Positions 36,737 to 47,338 of a DNA stretch of 48,018 nucleotides are shown here, piece by piece. The first letter of the stretch is position 1; each line of letters opens with the position of its first letter. Origin of the DNA: Xanthobacteraceae bacterium (GTDB taxonomy: Bacteria > Pseudomonadota > Alphaproteobacteria > Rhizobiales > Xanthobacteraceae). The DNA lies in NCBI GenBank assembly GCA_019750915.1, contig JAIENY010000032.1, positions 1 through 48,018 on the forward strand. The letters run 5' to 3'. A program made the position numbers and the translations under genes. The notes under the pieces were generated by a model that worked only from the letters and a program-made list of their open reading frames with translations, was not told the origin of the DNA and ran no database searches.

Positions 36737-36952
36737 TCAGTTCAGCCTGGAGCTGGACGGCGGCGAACGGCGGAAAATGCGGGCGGTATCGTTAAGGCGC
36801 TGGTGGCTTTGCCGGACCAGAAGGGTGCCGGTTCGCAGATCGCGATTGGCGACGTGGAGCAGCCTGCGCCCTTCGCTCACCAGCTCACGGGCATGCTGCA
36901 ACTGTTCCTCGAACGACGTGACCGCTTTTGCTGCGGCGTCTGGAGTGGTCAT
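36737..36952 (-). CDS. Small hypothetical helical protein (71 aa)
   Basis: 71 residues, mostly helix-forming, with polar heptad-like spacing ([26 protein letters not shown]), so probably a short coiled coil. Its stop directly abuts the ppc stop on the other strand. No recognised family and no membrane segment. Coding likelihood is moderate: residue composition is protein-like and it fills an otherwise empty 180-base interval between ppc and the fucose synthase gene. Confidence 0.55.
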   Translation of the reverse strand: MTTPDAAAKAVTSFEEQLQHARELVSEGRRLLHVANRDLRTGTLLVRQSHQRLNDTARIFRRSPPSSSRLN

Positions 36953-37115
36953 CGATCCGGCTCCCTGTACGCGTCCCCCGTGCGATAATCCGCATGTTGC
37001 CAGATTGTTCTCGTTGCCATCGAAGATTTATTCAACCACCCGGAAATATCCACAGATTGGTTGTCGCATCGCGCCCATGATAGGAACGGCCCATCAAACA
37101 GCACCGGACGACGTC

Positions 37116-38072
37116 ATGGCCGCATTGCCCTTCGATCTCAAAGGTAAAACCGTTTACGTCGCGGGTCATCGCGGCATGGTCGGTGGCGCATTGGTGCGCC
37201 GGCTTGCCGGCGAGGAGGTGACGGTGCTGACCGCGACACGCGCCGAACTCGATCTGCGCGACCAGGCGGCGGTCGAGAACTGGTTCGCCGCCAATCGTCC
37301 GCAGGTGGTGTTTCATGCTGCGGCCAAGGTCGGCGGCATCGTCGCCAACAACACGCTGCGCGGTGATTTCATTTACGAGAATCTCGTGATCGCCACCAAC
37401 GTCATCCAGGCGGCGCACGCGCACGCCACCGAAAAGCTGATGTTCCTCGGCTCATCCTGCATCTATCCCAAGCTCGCGCCGCAGCCGCTGCGCGAGGATT
37501 CGCTGCTGACCGGGCCGCTGGAGCCGACCAACGAGCCGTATGCGATCGCCAAGATCGCGGGCGTAAAGCTGGTCGAAGCCTATCGCGATCAATATAGCGC
37601 CGATTTCATCAACGTGATGCCGACCAATCTCTATGGCGCAGGCGACAATTATCATCCCGAATACAGCCACGTCGTCGCGGCCTTGATCCGCCGGTTTCAC
37701 GAGGCGAAGCAGTCCGGCGCTTCGGAGGTCGCGGTGTGGGGCACCGGCACGCCGCGCCGCGAATTTCTCTACGTCGATGATCTGGCCGACGCCTGCATCC
37801 ACCTGATGCGCAATTACTCGGACAAGGGGCTCATCAATATCGGCACCGGCGAGGACATCACCATTGCGGAATTCGCCCGTGTGGTGGCGCAGACGGTGGG
37901 CTATGCTGGCAGCATCGTGTTCGATGCCTCAAAGCCGGATGGCACCCCGCGCAAGCTCCTCGATGTCGGTCGCCTCAAGGCGCTCGGCTGGCAGGCGAAG
38001 ACATCCCTCGCGGACGGCATCAAGCTCGCGTATCAGGCGTTTCTGACAGAACACGCCAAAGAGCCGGCCTGA
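37116..38072 (+). CDS. fcl: GDP-L-fucose synthase
   Basis: ATG 37116 ([10 protein letters not shown]) gives 318 residues, close to E. coli Fcl (321); ATG 37077 is also in frame. Short-chain dehydrogenase features: GHRGMVG (17-23) NADP loop, SSCIYP, and the Tyr142-x-x-x-Lys146 catalytic pair in EPYAIAK, with the REFLYVDD motif. It converts GDP-4-keto-6-deoxymannose to GDP-L-fucose for lipopolysaccharide or exopolysaccharide. The partner gmd (GDP-mannose dehydratase) is not in the window. It converges with the HemD-like gene. Two methyltransferases further downstream could act on the same glycan; that is inference. Confidence 0.93.
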   Translation: MAALPFDLKGKTVYVAGHRGMVGGALVRRLAGEEVTVLTATRAELDLRDQAAVENWFAANRPQVVFHAAAKVGGIVANNTLRGDFIYENLVIATNVIQAAHAHATEKLMFLGSSCIYPKLAPQPLREDSLLTGPLEPTNEPYAIAKIAGVKLVEAYRDQYSADFINVMPTNLYGAGDNYHPEYSHVVAALIRRFHEAKQSGASEVAVWGTGTPRREFLYVDDLADACIHLMRNYSDKGLINIGTGEDITIAEFARVVAQTVGYAGSIVFDASKPDGTPRKLLDVGRLKALGWQAKTSLADGIKLAYQAFLTEHAKEPA

Positions 38073-38077
38073 CCGGC

Positions 38078-38926
38078 TCAACGCGGTATCGTCGCGGTTC
38101 GCGGCGGCGTTCTCGTCAGAGAGGCCGAGATCGCGGTGATCAGCGGCTTCATGAAGAACGTGTCGTTGGCCGGATAGATGTCGGTGGGCAGGCCGTGGTT
38201 TTTCAGCTCATCCGAAACCACGGGACCGACCGACGCAATCGGCGTTTGCGCCAGCCCGATGCGCAATTGCTCCTCACCGCCATGCGCCTTGGCGACATCG
38301 ACCAGCCGGCGAACCTGCGCGGCGCTGGTCAGGGCAATGGCATCGATCCGTCCGGCTGCCATTTCACCGATCGCGGTGACGATGTTCTCGTCGGCGGCCT
38401 GCGGATCGTAGACGTAGGGCGTGACCATATCGACACCGGCGCCAAACGCTGAAATCGCGTCGATCAGCCTGGTGTGATCCTTGTCCGGGTAGAGCTGAAG
38501 TCCAACCCTATGGTCGTTGAGATCGAAACCGGACAGCATCGTGATCACGCCTTCGGATGTTGGCGTCTCCGTGATCGATTGTACCTCCAGCCCGATCTCG
38601 CGCAGCGCCCGGACCGGCTTCGGGCCACGGGCGAATTTTCGTGCCTTGCGCAGCATGGCAACGAAATCGTTCTCCACATTCAAACGCCGCGCCACTTTCA
38701 GGATCCTGCGCAATCCCTCGCCGGTCAGCAGGATGAGATCGTCGAGCGGCTGCGCCAGCGTGCGTTTGATCCATGCTTCGACCGGTGCGGGGTCGGGCGC
38801 GTCGTGGATCACGAACATCGGGCATTTCACGACTTCGGCGCCCTGATCCTCCAGCATGCGTGCGAACATCGCTTCCTCGCGGGTCTCAAGAATGAGAACG
38901 CGGTAACCTGTCAGTTTTTCCAGCAT
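38078..38926 (-). CDS. Uroporphyrinogen-III synthase family (HemD-like) protein
   Basis: 282 residues with the two-lobed HEM4 fold: VLILETREEAMFARMLEDQGAEV at the start, DDLILLTGEGLRRI, GPKPVRALREIGLEV, GLQLYPDKDHTRLIDA, and AIALTSAAQVRRLVDVA near 200, then ASVGPVVSDELKNHGL. The family cyclises hydroxymethylbilane to uroporphyrinogen III in heme, siroheme and cobalamin synthesis. Sequence conservation is low in this family and no other heme gene is nearby. Many alphaproteobacteria have an additional HemD elsewhere, so this might be a paralogue. The gene is divergent from purU. Confidence 0.8.
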   Translation of the reverse strand: MLEKLTGYRVLILETREEAMFARMLEDQGAEVVKCPMFVIHDAPDPAPVEAWIKRTLAQPLDDLILLTGEGLRRILKVARRLNVENDFVAMLRKARKFARGPKPVRALREIGLEVQSITETPTSEGVITMLSGFDLNDHRVGLQLYPDKDHTRLIDAISAFGAGVDMVTPYVYDPQAADENIVTAIGEMAAGRIDAIALTSAAQVRRLVDVAKAHGGEEQLRIGLAQTPIASVGPVVSDELKNHGLPTDIYPANDTFFMKPLITAISASLTRTPPRTATIPR

Positions 38927-39061
38927 GAGATGTCACCTGTGCTCGTCGCAATACGCAATGCAGCCTCTTATCATGTCGCCTCTTGTAGCATTGGCGCAAG
39001 GGGCGGCGGGTGATAGAGCAGGCTCCTGAAACCTTGCCCTCCCGCCAATCCAGAACGTGTC

Positions 39062-39925
39062 ATGTCGAACCAGAATTTTGTCCTTACCTTGTCCTGTAAC
39101 AACCGGCCCGGCATCGTCTCTGCGGTCTCCACGTTTCTGTTCGCCAGCGGGCAGAACATCCTCGACGCCCAGCAGTATGACGACACCGAAACCGGCAAGT
39201 TCTTTATGCGCGTGGTCTTCAATACCGTCGGCGGCTCGTCCGATCTGGCTACCTTGCGCGGGGGCTTTACCGCGATCGCCGCTCCCTTCGACATGACATG
39301 GCAGCTGCGTGACAGCGCGAGCAGGCACCGGGTGATGCTGATGGTGTCGAAATCAACGCATTGTCTCGCTGACCTGCTGTACCGCTGGCGCTATACCGAT
39401 TTGCCGATGATCCCGACCGCTATCGTCTCGAACCATCCGCGCGAGAGCTATGAAGGCATCGAGTTCGGCGACATTCCGTTTCACTATTTTCCGGTAAGCC
39501 GCGAAACCAAGATGGAGCAGGAAGGCCAGATCTGGAGGCTGGTGCAGGAGACGAAAACCGATCTGGTCGTGCTGGCGCGCTACATGCAGGTGCTGTCGGA
39601 CGATCTGGCGGGAAAGCTTTCCGGACGCTGCATCAACATCCATCATTCGTTCTTGCCGGGCTTCAAGGGCGCCAAGCCGTACCATCAGGCCCATGAGCGC
39701 GGTGTCAAGCTGATCGGCGCAACCGCCCATTACGTCACCGGCGATCTGGATGAGGGCCCGATCATCGAACAGGACGTCGAGCGCATCAGCCATCGCGATT
39801 CACCGGACATGCTGGTGCGCAAGGGCGCTGACATCGAGCGTCAGGTGCTGGCGCGGGGCCTGCGTTATCATCTGGAGGACCGCGTGATCCTCAACGGCCG
39901 CAAGACCGTCGTGTTCAAGGATTGA
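39062..39925 (+). CDS. purU: Formyltetrahydrofolate deformylase
   Basis: 287 residues. The N-terminal ACT domain (about 5-85; [21 protein letters not shown]) is followed by a formyl-transferase-type domain (about 90-285) with the catalytic Asn192-x-His194 ([12 protein letters not shown]) and Asp230 (TGDLDEG), whose spacing matches GAR-transformylase. It hydrolyses 10-formyl-THF to formate and THF, balancing one-carbon pools. It lies among genes unrelated to purine synthesis. The Shine-Dalgarno sequence is poor; ATG 39062 is the only start that preserves the ACT strand. Confidence 0.95.
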   Translation: MSNQNFVLTLSCNNRPGIVSAVSTFLFASGQNILDAQQYDDTETGKFFMRVVFNTVGGSSDLATLRGGFTAIAAPFDMTWQLRDSASRHRVMLMVSKSTHCLADLLYRWRYTDLPMIPTAIVSNHPRESYEGIEFGDIPFHYFPVSRETKMEQEGQIWRLVQETKTDLVVLARYMQVLSDDLAGKLSGRCINIHHSFLPGFKGAKPYHQAHERGVKLIGATAHYVTGDLDEGPIIEQDVERISHRDSPDMLVRKGADIERQVLARGLRYHLEDRVILNGRKTVVFKD

Positions 39926-39975
39926 GGGTCAGTTGTTACTAGCGCGATTGATAAGGCAGCCAATCGTGACCAGAG

Positions 39976-40848
39976 TTACATTGCTGCCTTTGTTCCCCAA
40001 ACGACCAACGAATTACCTATTGCAAGGTCTTCGGACGTAAGCCAAGGCGAAGTACTTATGATGGTGCCGCCAACTCTTTTGCGTAACTCCCGATCGCTCA
40101 TCGGGTGATGGTATCGCCAAAGGCGCCCCTTCGTCAGCGCTTTGACATTCCAAATCATATATCCGTGTTTAGATTGAAGCGCGTAGGCGTTCAGATACTC
40201 GTTCTGGATTTTCCTCCGTATCTCACTTAACGCATAATTACTGATGACAAGATCAGGTGCCATGTCAGGTTTCGAAATTCTGGAAGTTACAGTGATATTG
40301 CTCAGACCAAAGCAATCCAGATAACGCCTCGTGAGAGCTGCTGGATCCGGAAGGTCCACGATAGTGTAAGATTTGGGAGTGAATCTGGCGTGAATGATGC
40401 GTGCTTGTCCTCCATATCCGCCGCCAATTTCCACAATCCGCTTGCCGTTGAGATCGCCGAACAGAAGCTCGATGTCGCTTAGGATTTTGATGTATCGATT
40501 TGTGGTTGGGGTGAAATTTCCCAGTCGCCCATACTCGACCGTCTCTGCGCCGCCAAATTCGTCGTTTCTTCTGAACTCATTCCATGGATACTCAGGAAAT
40601 CTTTTCGACGCTATGTCGAGAAGCTCTCGCCCGTCTTCTATGGAAACGTGCTCCAGAATTCGTCTGTATTCGAAATTTTTTCTAAAGCTATTGAAGCCGT
40701 CGGTGGTGGCCGCATTTCTACACGCAGCTAGATATGGCTCGAAATCACTTGCAGATGATCCCCTTGCCGATAATAAGCTGCCGCGTTTTAACTTCAGCTT
40801 ATTGTAACGATTTTGGATGCTGGTCGTGATTTTCATTAAGGAGGTCAT
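39976..40848 (-). CDS. SAM-dependent (putative sugar O-) methyltransferase in a low-GC segment
   Basis: 290 residues. The central Rossmann fold has motif I EIGGGYGGQARI (near 137-148) and IVDLPDPAALTRRYL after it, matching 'putative sugar O-methyltransferase' proteins. The GC content is clearly lower (about 45-50% by eye) than in neighbours, with AT-ending codons (ATA, TTA, AAA), a sign of transfer. The start is uncertain (ATG 40848 or ATG 40836; neither has a Shine-Dalgarno sequence). It follows another methyltransferase gene by 43 bases on the same strand. With fcl nearby, methylation of a glycan deoxyhexose is a reasonable guess. Confidence 0.8.
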   Translation of the reverse strand: MTSLMKITTSIQNRYNKLKLKRGSLLSARGSSASDFEPYLAACRNAATTDGFNSFRKNFEYRRILEHVSIEDGRELLDIASKRFPEYPWNEFRRNDEFGGAETVEYGRLGNFTPTTNRYIKILSDIELLFGDLNGKRIVEIGGGYGGQARIIHARFTPKSYTIVDLPDPAALTRRYLDCFGLSNITVTSRISKPDMAPDLVISNYALSEIRRKIQNEYLNAYALQSKHGYMIWNVKALTKGRLWRYHHPMSDRELRKRVGGTIISTSPWLTSEDLAIGNSLVVWGTKAAM

Positions 40849-40891
40849 TTTGCTGTGTTTGCATCGAGCAGTTTGCTGCGTCTAAGAGAAC

Positions 40892-41749
40892 TCAAGGAAA
40901 GCCCGGCACGACCGCGCGATCCTTGCCCATCAGGATCAGTTGATCAAATGAGAACTGCGCGCGCATCGTATTCGGCAATGCGCCGAGCACCTGATAAAGA
41001 TCGGGATATCCGTTTTTGCCGGTCATCGTCCGCATGTCATCGACCACGACAATCGCACCCGGCGCCCTCTCGATCACGATCTTCAGTTCGTCGATTTGCG
41101 GGCATTCGCCATACAGGCGGGAGGTCACGCCGGATGAGAAATGCGCGTCGAGAAAGATCACGGCGTCGTTCATGTAATCTGCAGGCAAGGCTTTCAGGAA
41201 TTCGCGTGTGTCGCCGAGACGGGTCGTGATGTTCTTTGTGTTTGTCGCTTCGAACAGCGCGTTCGCCGCCTTGTACAGGTCCGGCGAGGCCTCCACTGTC
41301 GATAGATGACCGAACAAGGCGCTGATGCTGTAGAGCGATTGTCCGGTGAACGTGCCGGTCTCGATGAAGTGACGCTTGCCGGCTTTCAGGCCGATGGCCG
41401 CAGCATAAACCGATTTATGCACGAAACGGGGCTGGCTGAGGATGCCGGGCTGTTCGTCGGACATCTCCGCGGCCAGTTGTGCATCAACGACAGCCTGAAA
41501 ATCTCCCGGCGCGATCGGCGGGGCAATGCGCCGCGCAAGCGAAGACACGTCCTGTCCAGTTTCCGCAAGGGACGCGAGGATGAAGTGGAGATCGACGTTG
41601 GACCAATCCCTGTCCGGATCGGCAAGGAACCGGGACACGATCCGTTCATGGGCGCCGTCGAAGAACAGAGTGTAAATCTCCGGCTCCTGTCGGCCGGTCA
41701 GGTGGCGGTACCAGCCATAGTTCCTGAGTTTTCTGCTTAAACGGCCCAC
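40892..41749 (-). CDS. Class I SAM-dependent methyltransferase
   Basis: GTG 41749 has gagga at a 7-base spacing and is preferred over TTG 41755; 285 residues. The Rossmann motif I FIETGTFTGQSLYSISALFG (near 128-147) is followed by the acidic loop VEASPDLY and FLDAHFSSGVTS, a pattern found in FkbM-like and related O-methyltransferases. Unlike the neighbour downstream, its GC matches the genome. Substrate unknown; it may form a pair with the following gene (43-bp gap). It is divergent from the LivK-type binding protein gene. Confidence 0.82.
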   Translation of the reverse strand: MGRLSRKLRNYGWYRHLTGRQEPEIYTLFFDGAHERIVSRFLADPDRDWSNVDLHFILASLAETGQDVSSLARRIAPPIAPGDFQAVVDAQLAAEMSDEQPGILSQPRFVHKSVYAAAIGLKAGKRHFIETGTFTGQSLYSISALFGHLSTVEASPDLYKAANALFEATNTKNITTRLGDTREFLKALPADYMNDAVIFLDAHFSSGVTSRLYGECPQIDELKIVIERAPGAIVVVDDMRTMTGKNGYPDLYQVLGALPNTMRAQFSFDQLILMGKDRAVVPGFP

Positions 41750-41928
41750 ACACAAATCCTCGGATCACGGAAAACTTTTCGAGCTAGTAGCGGGTCGCAA
41801 CGCCAGCGGCAATGCTCTGGGCGCGCATGATGCCCGATTTTGACCGTCGGGGGCGGATTGACGAGCCGGTTGTTCTTTCCTACGGCTAGCCGCTGAATCC
41901 GCGCTGTAATCCGTGGCTCATATCCCGC

Positions 41929-43125
41929 ATGGCCGATATCTTGTATAGCCGACGACTGTCGCGACGCCAATTGTTACTGGCGGGAGCCGTTCTGTCCGTT
42001 GCAGGGCCGGTCCGCGTCGCCGCTGCCGCGGAACGTTTGAAAATCGGTCTTGTGCTGCCGATGTCGGGCTTTCAGGAGACGACAGGCAAGCAGATCGACA
42101 ACGCACTTCGTCTTTATCTGGAGCAGAACGGCGATACCGTCGAAGGCACGCGGATCGAGGTCATCATCCGCGATGACGAGTCCAATCCCGACATCGCCAA
42201 GCAGGCGGCGCGGGATCTGGTCGAAAACGAAAAGGTGCAGGTGCTGGCCGGTTTTGGCACATCACCCGCTGCTGCGGTCGCTGCGCCGTTCGCCACGCAG
42301 GCGAAAATTCCCGAAGTGGTCATGGGTGCGCAGACCTCGATGATCACAGATCGCTCGCCGTTCATTGTCCGCAGCGGCGCGACGCTCGCGCAGTCCGCGG
42401 CCACGCTGGCGACCTGGGCCGCCAGGCACGGCATTCACAAGGTGATATCGCTGACGACCGACTATGCGCCGGGCAATGACGCCTTGGCCGAGTTCAAGCG
42501 CGCCTTCACCAAGGAAGGCGGCGAGGTCATCGATGAACTTCATATCCCGTTGTTCAATGCCGACCTTGATCCCCCGCTCGATCAGATCAAAAAGGCGAAG
42601 CCCGATGCCGTGTTCCTGTTCGTGCCATCGCAACAGGCGAAGGATCTCTTCGAGGCAATCGCCGCGCATGGCATCACCCACGCGGGTATCAAGATCATCG
42701 GGCCGGGCGATATCACCGACGATGATTTCCTGAAAGCAATGGGCGATCCTGCGCTGGGCGTGATCACGGCTCATTTCTATTCGGCGGCGCATGTCTCGCG
42801 TGCCAATCAGGATTTCGTCGAGGCGTATCAGGCGTCCTACAACGAGCGGCCCGGCGTCATGGCGGTCGCGGGTTATGACGGTATGCGCATCATCCGCGAG
42901 GCGTTGCGGGCGACCGGCGGACGCACGGGCGGTGAGGGATTGCTGCGCGCAATGAAGCAGCTGTCTTTCGAAAGTCCGCGCGGGCCGCTGGAGATCGATC
43001 CGGATACCCGTGAACCGGTGCAGAATATTTACATTCGCCGGGTGGAAAAGGTGGACGGTGAGAACCGGAACATCGAATTCGCCACCTTCGAGGCGGTCAA
43101 GGATCCCGGCAAGAATTCCCAATAG
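41929..43125 (+). CDS. Branched-chain amino acid/amide-type ABC binding protein (LivK family)
   Basis: 398 residues. The N-terminus SRRLSRRQLLLAGAVLSVAG resembles a Tat-type signal peptide with double arginines, so it is exported to the periplasm. The mature part matches LivK-like type I binding proteins: KIGLVLPMSGFQETTGKQ, the VIIRDDESNPDIAKQAARDLVENEKVQVLAGFGTSPAA region, KVISLTTDYAPG, and GYDGMRIIREALRATGG. Ligand unknown; in this family it may be amino acids, amides, urea or aromatic acids. No permease or ATPase genes lie next to it, so it is an orphan receptor here or uses a distant transporter. Confidence 0.9.
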   Translation: MADILYSRRLSRRQLLLAGAVLSVAGPVRVAAAAERLKIGLVLPMSGFQETTGKQIDNALRLYLEQNGDTVEGTRIEVIIRDDESNPDIAKQAARDLVENEKVQVLAGFGTSPAAAVAAPFATQAKIPEVVMGAQTSMITDRSPFIVRSGATLAQSAATLATWAARHGIHKVISLTTDYAPGNDALAEFKRAFTKEGGEVIDELHIPLFNADLDPPLDQIKKAKPDAVFLFVPSQQAKDLFEAIAAHGITHAGIKIIGPGDITDDDFLKAMGDPALGVITAHFYSAAHVSRANQDFVEAYQASYNERPGVMAVAGYDGMRIIREALRATGGRTGGEGLLRAMKQLSFESPRGPLEIDPDTREPVQNIYIRRVEKVDGENRNIEFATFEAVKDPGKNSQ

Positions 43126-43134
43126 GATTTCCCG

Positions 43135-44040
43135 TCATTGCAGATGGTGCGGCTGTTTGTCTTTGGCGTTCGCCATCGCGCGTGAAACATGCCGAAGCTT
43201 GTCGGGATTGCGGGTGATGTAGATATGCGTGATACGACCATCCGCGATCTGGAGCGCGGTGGTCTGTAATTTGTCGTCGCGCTCCAGGCTCGTATAGCCG
43301 GGAAGTCCATCGATGCGGGCGGGGCGGAAGGTATCCTCGCCGCCGCCTTTGTATTTCCGGCTTAGGCCGCGATAAAGCCGCAGCAGACGATTGATCCCGG
43401 TTATGGGATTAAGAAACGCGAGGACCTTTCCTCCGCCATCCGAATGCAGCACGGCGTTCTTTGCGAGCAGCGAACTGAGCGTGGCGACGTCGCCGTTGCG
43501 GGAGGCGATAAAGAAGGCGCGGGCGATGCGGGCGCCTTCCTCGTTTTCGACGGTGTAGCGGGGACGGGATTCCTTGACGTGCTTCCGTGCGCGGGAGGCA
43601 AGCTGGCGGATGGCAGCAGGATCGCGATCAAGCGTCGCCGCAACCTCGTTCATCTCGACATCGAAGACATCGTGCAGCAGGAACGCCGCCCGCTCGAGCG
43701 GCGAGAGGCGCTCAAGCGCCATCATCAGAGTCAGCGTCAGGTTGTCCTGCGCGGGTGTCTCTTCGGTTTCGACCAGCGGCTCCGGCAGCCACGCGCCGAC
43801 ATAGGTTTCCCGGCGCGCGCGGGCGGACTTCATGACATCGAGGCAGAGCCGCGTGACGGTGCGCGACAGGAACGCCGCCGGGGTTTCGACATGGGCCGGG
43901 TCGACCTTGCTCCAGCGCAGCCATGCATCCTGCACAACGTCCTCGGCCTCCGACATCGAACCGAGCATGCGGTAGGCGAGGCGCAGCAGCCGTGGCCGTT
44001 GCGCCTCGAAGGCTTGCGTTGCGCCGTCAGGCCGCTGCAC
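43135..44040 (-). CDS. ECF41-group RNA polymerase sigma factor with SnoaL-like C-terminal domain
   Basis: 301 residues from GTG 44040. Sigma region 2 (about 10-75), region 4 (about 100-160), then a NTF2/SnoaL-like domain (about 170-290). ECF41 signature motifs are present: WLPEPL (84-89), DGGGK (201-205) and NPDKL (278-282), as described for this group, where the C-terminal domain modulates sigma activity in place of an anti-sigma factor. The gene follows and overlaps by 14 bp the CMD/AhpD-type gene, the standard ECF41 partner. An ECF41-type promoter lies upstream of the pair. The inducing signal is unknown. Confidence 0.93.
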   Translation of the reverse strand: MQRPDGATQAFEAQRPRLLRLAYRMLGSMSEAEDVVQDAWLRWSKVDPAHVETPAAFLSRTVTRLCLDVMKSARARRETYVGAWLPEPLVETEETPAQDNLTLTLMMALERLSPLERAAFLLHDVFDVEMNEVAATLDRDPAAIRQLASRARKHVKESRPRYTVENEEGARIARAFFIASRNGDVATLSSLLAKNAVLHSDGGGKVLAFLNPITGINRLLRLYRGLSRKYKGGGEDTFRPARIDGLPGYTSLERDDKLQTTALQIADGRITHIYITRNPDKLRHVSRAMANAKDKQPHHLQ

Positions 44041-44491
44041 GTTTACCTTCCGCGGGATGCTGCATCCGGCCGCCGATCGCGAGCCTGTTCCAGGCGTTGA
44101 TCGCGCCGATCAGCAGCGAGAGGTTGACCTGTTCGGCCTCGTTGAATTGAGACTTCAGGAGTTCATAGTCGCAATCCGGAGCGCCGGTCTGTGCGATCAG
44201 CGTGAGCGAATCCGTCCACGCCAGTGCCGCGCGCTCACGCGGCGTGTAAAGTGTGGACTCCCGCCATGCGTTCAGCAGGTACAGTCGCATCTCGGTTTCT
44301 CCGGCCTTGCGGGCGTCGGTCGCATGCATGTGGAGACAGTAGGCGCAGCCATTGATCTGGGATGCGCGCATCTTAACGAGTTCGATCAGGGCTGGCTCCA
44401 GGCCACTGGCCTTGATCGCGGCTTCAAGCGCCATCATGGCCTTGATGCCTTCGGGCGCTGCATTCATCGGATTGGACAGACGTTGGGTCAT
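44027..44491 (-). CDS. Carboxymuconolactone-decarboxylase/AhpD-like protein, ECF41 partner
   Basis: ATG 44491 (MTQRLSNPMN) follows ggag; the frame extends upstream without a family match. 154 residues of the CMD/AhpD fold with the redox motif Cys49-x-x-Cys52-x-x-x-His56 (INGCAYCLHMHA), which supports peroxidase or disulfide chemistry rather than decarboxylation. The family pairs with ECF41 sigma factors and is the usual target of their regulation. It overlaps the sigma gene by 14 bp, so the two are co-expressed. Confidence 0.92.
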   Translation of the reverse strand: MTQRLSNPMNAAPEGIKAMMALEAAIKASGLEPALIELVKMRASQINGCAYCLHMHATDARKAGETEMRLYLLNAWRESTLYTPRERAALAWTDSLTLIAQTGAPDCDYELLKSQFNEAEQVNLSLLIGAINAWNRLAIGGRMQHPAEGKRAAA

Positions 44492-44575
44492 TATTGTGCT
44501 CCGTGTGGTTCCGGTTGGCGGGACGATCATGGGTGCGGCCGCCTGATGGGCGGCTGACGGACCGTTCGCTCCCAA

Positions 44576-44602
44576 GACGAGGCAGCAATCCCTGCCGTGA
44601 CA
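44576..44602 (-). promoter_or_regulatory. ECF41-type promoter upstream of the CMD-sigma pair
   Basis: On the minus strand TGTCACG (44602-44596), 16-base spacer, CGTC (44579-44576). The published ECF41 motif, as I recall it, is TGTCACA with CGTC as -10 element; one base differs. It lies 84 bases before the CMD start, consistent with autoregulation. Confidence 0.65.
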
Positions 44603-44727
44603 TGGCCCCCTCGGGATCGTCGAAGATTCTTTGGCTCACCGGTTTGCAGGGTGGGAAATCTGTGTTAATCGACCGGACTAGAAAGAAGCTGCCCACTCGC
44701 TCATCCCTTTCACGCCGTCCCACTCCG

Positions 44728-46071
44728 ATGAAAAACGACACCTTGCTGGCCGAGATTTCGGAGTATTGCCGCGACGCGGGCATGGCGGAGTCGACATTCG
44801 GACGCCGCGCCGTCAATGACGGCAAACTGGTGACCCGTCTGCGCGAGGGCAAGCGCATTACCGTCGATACTCTGGACCGCATCAAGTCGTTCCTGAACGA
44901 TGGGACGCCGGCCCGCCGGCTGCCGGAGCCGCCCATCGAGCGCCGCGATCCGGCCGGCAATTTCCGGTTTTTCGAGAACCGGCAGAAGTACTTGCTGTTC
45001 GTCCACACCTGTTCGGAAAAGCGGGTCATTGCCCAACGCGTGGCTCTGGAGCTGGGGAGCATCCATCCCCGCCCACCCGCTCTGCGGGTGTTTGACGCGG
45101 GAGTGGGCGATGGAACCGTACTGGCGCGGGTGATGCGGGCCATGCACGGCCGCTACCCGCATCTGCCGTTCTACGTGGCGGGCAAGGAAATCAGCCTTGA
45201 GGACGTCAAGCTGACGCTGGACAAGGTTCCGGACCGCCTGTTCGAGCATCCGGCGACCGTGTTCGTGCTCACCAACATGCATTACGCCGAGGCGCCCTGG
45301 CTGACGCCGAAATCGCCCGTGGCTGCCGCCGCGACCATCTGGAAAGAGGTGGTGCTGACCGGGGCCTCGTCAGGGGAGTTTGAGACCCAGATCGGTGAAC
45401 TGGAGTCCTTTCTGGAGGAAAACTGGCGGGCGAATGTCTCGCCGCGTTCCGGCATGCCGGTCTATGAGCGGCCGGTGGCGCTGGTGATTTACCGCGAGGA
45501 TCACCGGTTCCTGCTCGACGCGGTGATCCCGCGCGCCGGCAAGGTCGAGGCCAATTTCGACCTGGTGATCGCCTCGCAGCCGTATCGCGCGAAATCCTCG
45601 CTGACTTTCAGGGCCAAGAAGATCATTGCGCCGCTGGCGCGATCGCTGCGTCCGGGCGGGCGCCTGATCGGGATTCACTCCTACGGTCACGATCCCGGAA
45701 TGGAAATCATCCAGTCGGTGTGGCCGGACGAAAACCCTTTCTCGGTCAATCGCCACGAAATCCTGCGCACGGTGAAGTACGAGCTGGGTTCGTCCGGGCG
45801 TGACCTCAATTTCAACGCCTATGCCGATCACCGTTCGATCTTCCGCTACGACATGGAGGCGCTGCCCAACGAAGTCACCGGCGCAATCGGTTCCTCGACC
45901 GCTTTCGCCGCCTGGAACGCAGCCGTCTACAACGCCCAGATCGAGGACGAACGCCTGACCGACATCACCCAGAGCGGGAGGTATCTCGACGCCACACGCG
46001 AGGTGCTGCGAAGGCACAACGGGCTGTGGTTTTACGACGAATCTTACGTCATTTCGCGCCGGCGAGATTGA
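44728..46071 (+). CDS. Uncharacterised HTH plus SAM-methyltransferase-fold protein
   Basis: ATG 44728 ([10 protein letters not shown]) is the first start giving a compact N-terminus; the frame is open 234 bases earlier without a plausible protein. 447 residues. Residues 1-57 look like a small helix-turn-helix domain ([20 protein letters not shown], then [13 protein letters not shown]). From 118 there is a Rossmann SAM-binding motif [15 protein letters not shown] (121-135), followed by an acidic-strand region and [15 protein letters not shown] (near 310). No catalytic motif of a named methyltransferase group was recognised. It is followed after 55 bases by metK. A SAM-linked regulator or methyltransferase is an inference only. 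Confidence 0.72.
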   Translation: MKNDTLLAEISEYCRDAGMAESTFGRRAVNDGKLVTRLREGKRITVDTLDRIKSFLNDGTPARRLPEPPIERRDPAGNFRFFENRQKYLLFVHTCSEKRVIAQRVALELGSIHPRPPALRVFDAGVGDGTVLARVMRAMHGRYPHLPFYVAGKEISLEDVKLTLDKVPDRLFEHPATVFVLTNMHYAEAPWLTPKSPVAAAATIWKEVVLTGASSGEFETQIGELESFLEENWRANVSPRSGMPVYERPVALVIYREDHRFLLDAVIPRAGKVEANFDLVIASQPYRAKSSLTFRAKKIIAPLARSLRPGGRLIGIHSYGHDPGMEIIQSVWPDENPFSVNRHEILRTVKYELGSSGRDLNFNAYADHRSIFRYDMEALPNEVTGAIGSSTAFAAWNAAVYNAQIEDERLTDITQSGRYLDATREVLRRHNGLWFYDESYVISRRRD

Positions 46072-46126
46072 CGAAACCCCTCAAATTCTTGAAACAACCG
46101 CCACGAAAGACATAAGGAAAATCTTG

Positions 46127-47317
<1,191 letters not shown>

Positions 47318-47338
47318 GACAGGATAAGGATTAAGAAC

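Noticed and set aside
46072..46126. SAM riboswitch before metK
   Set aside because: The interval is 55 bases and shows no SAM-II, SAM-V or SAM/SAH-type conserved segments.
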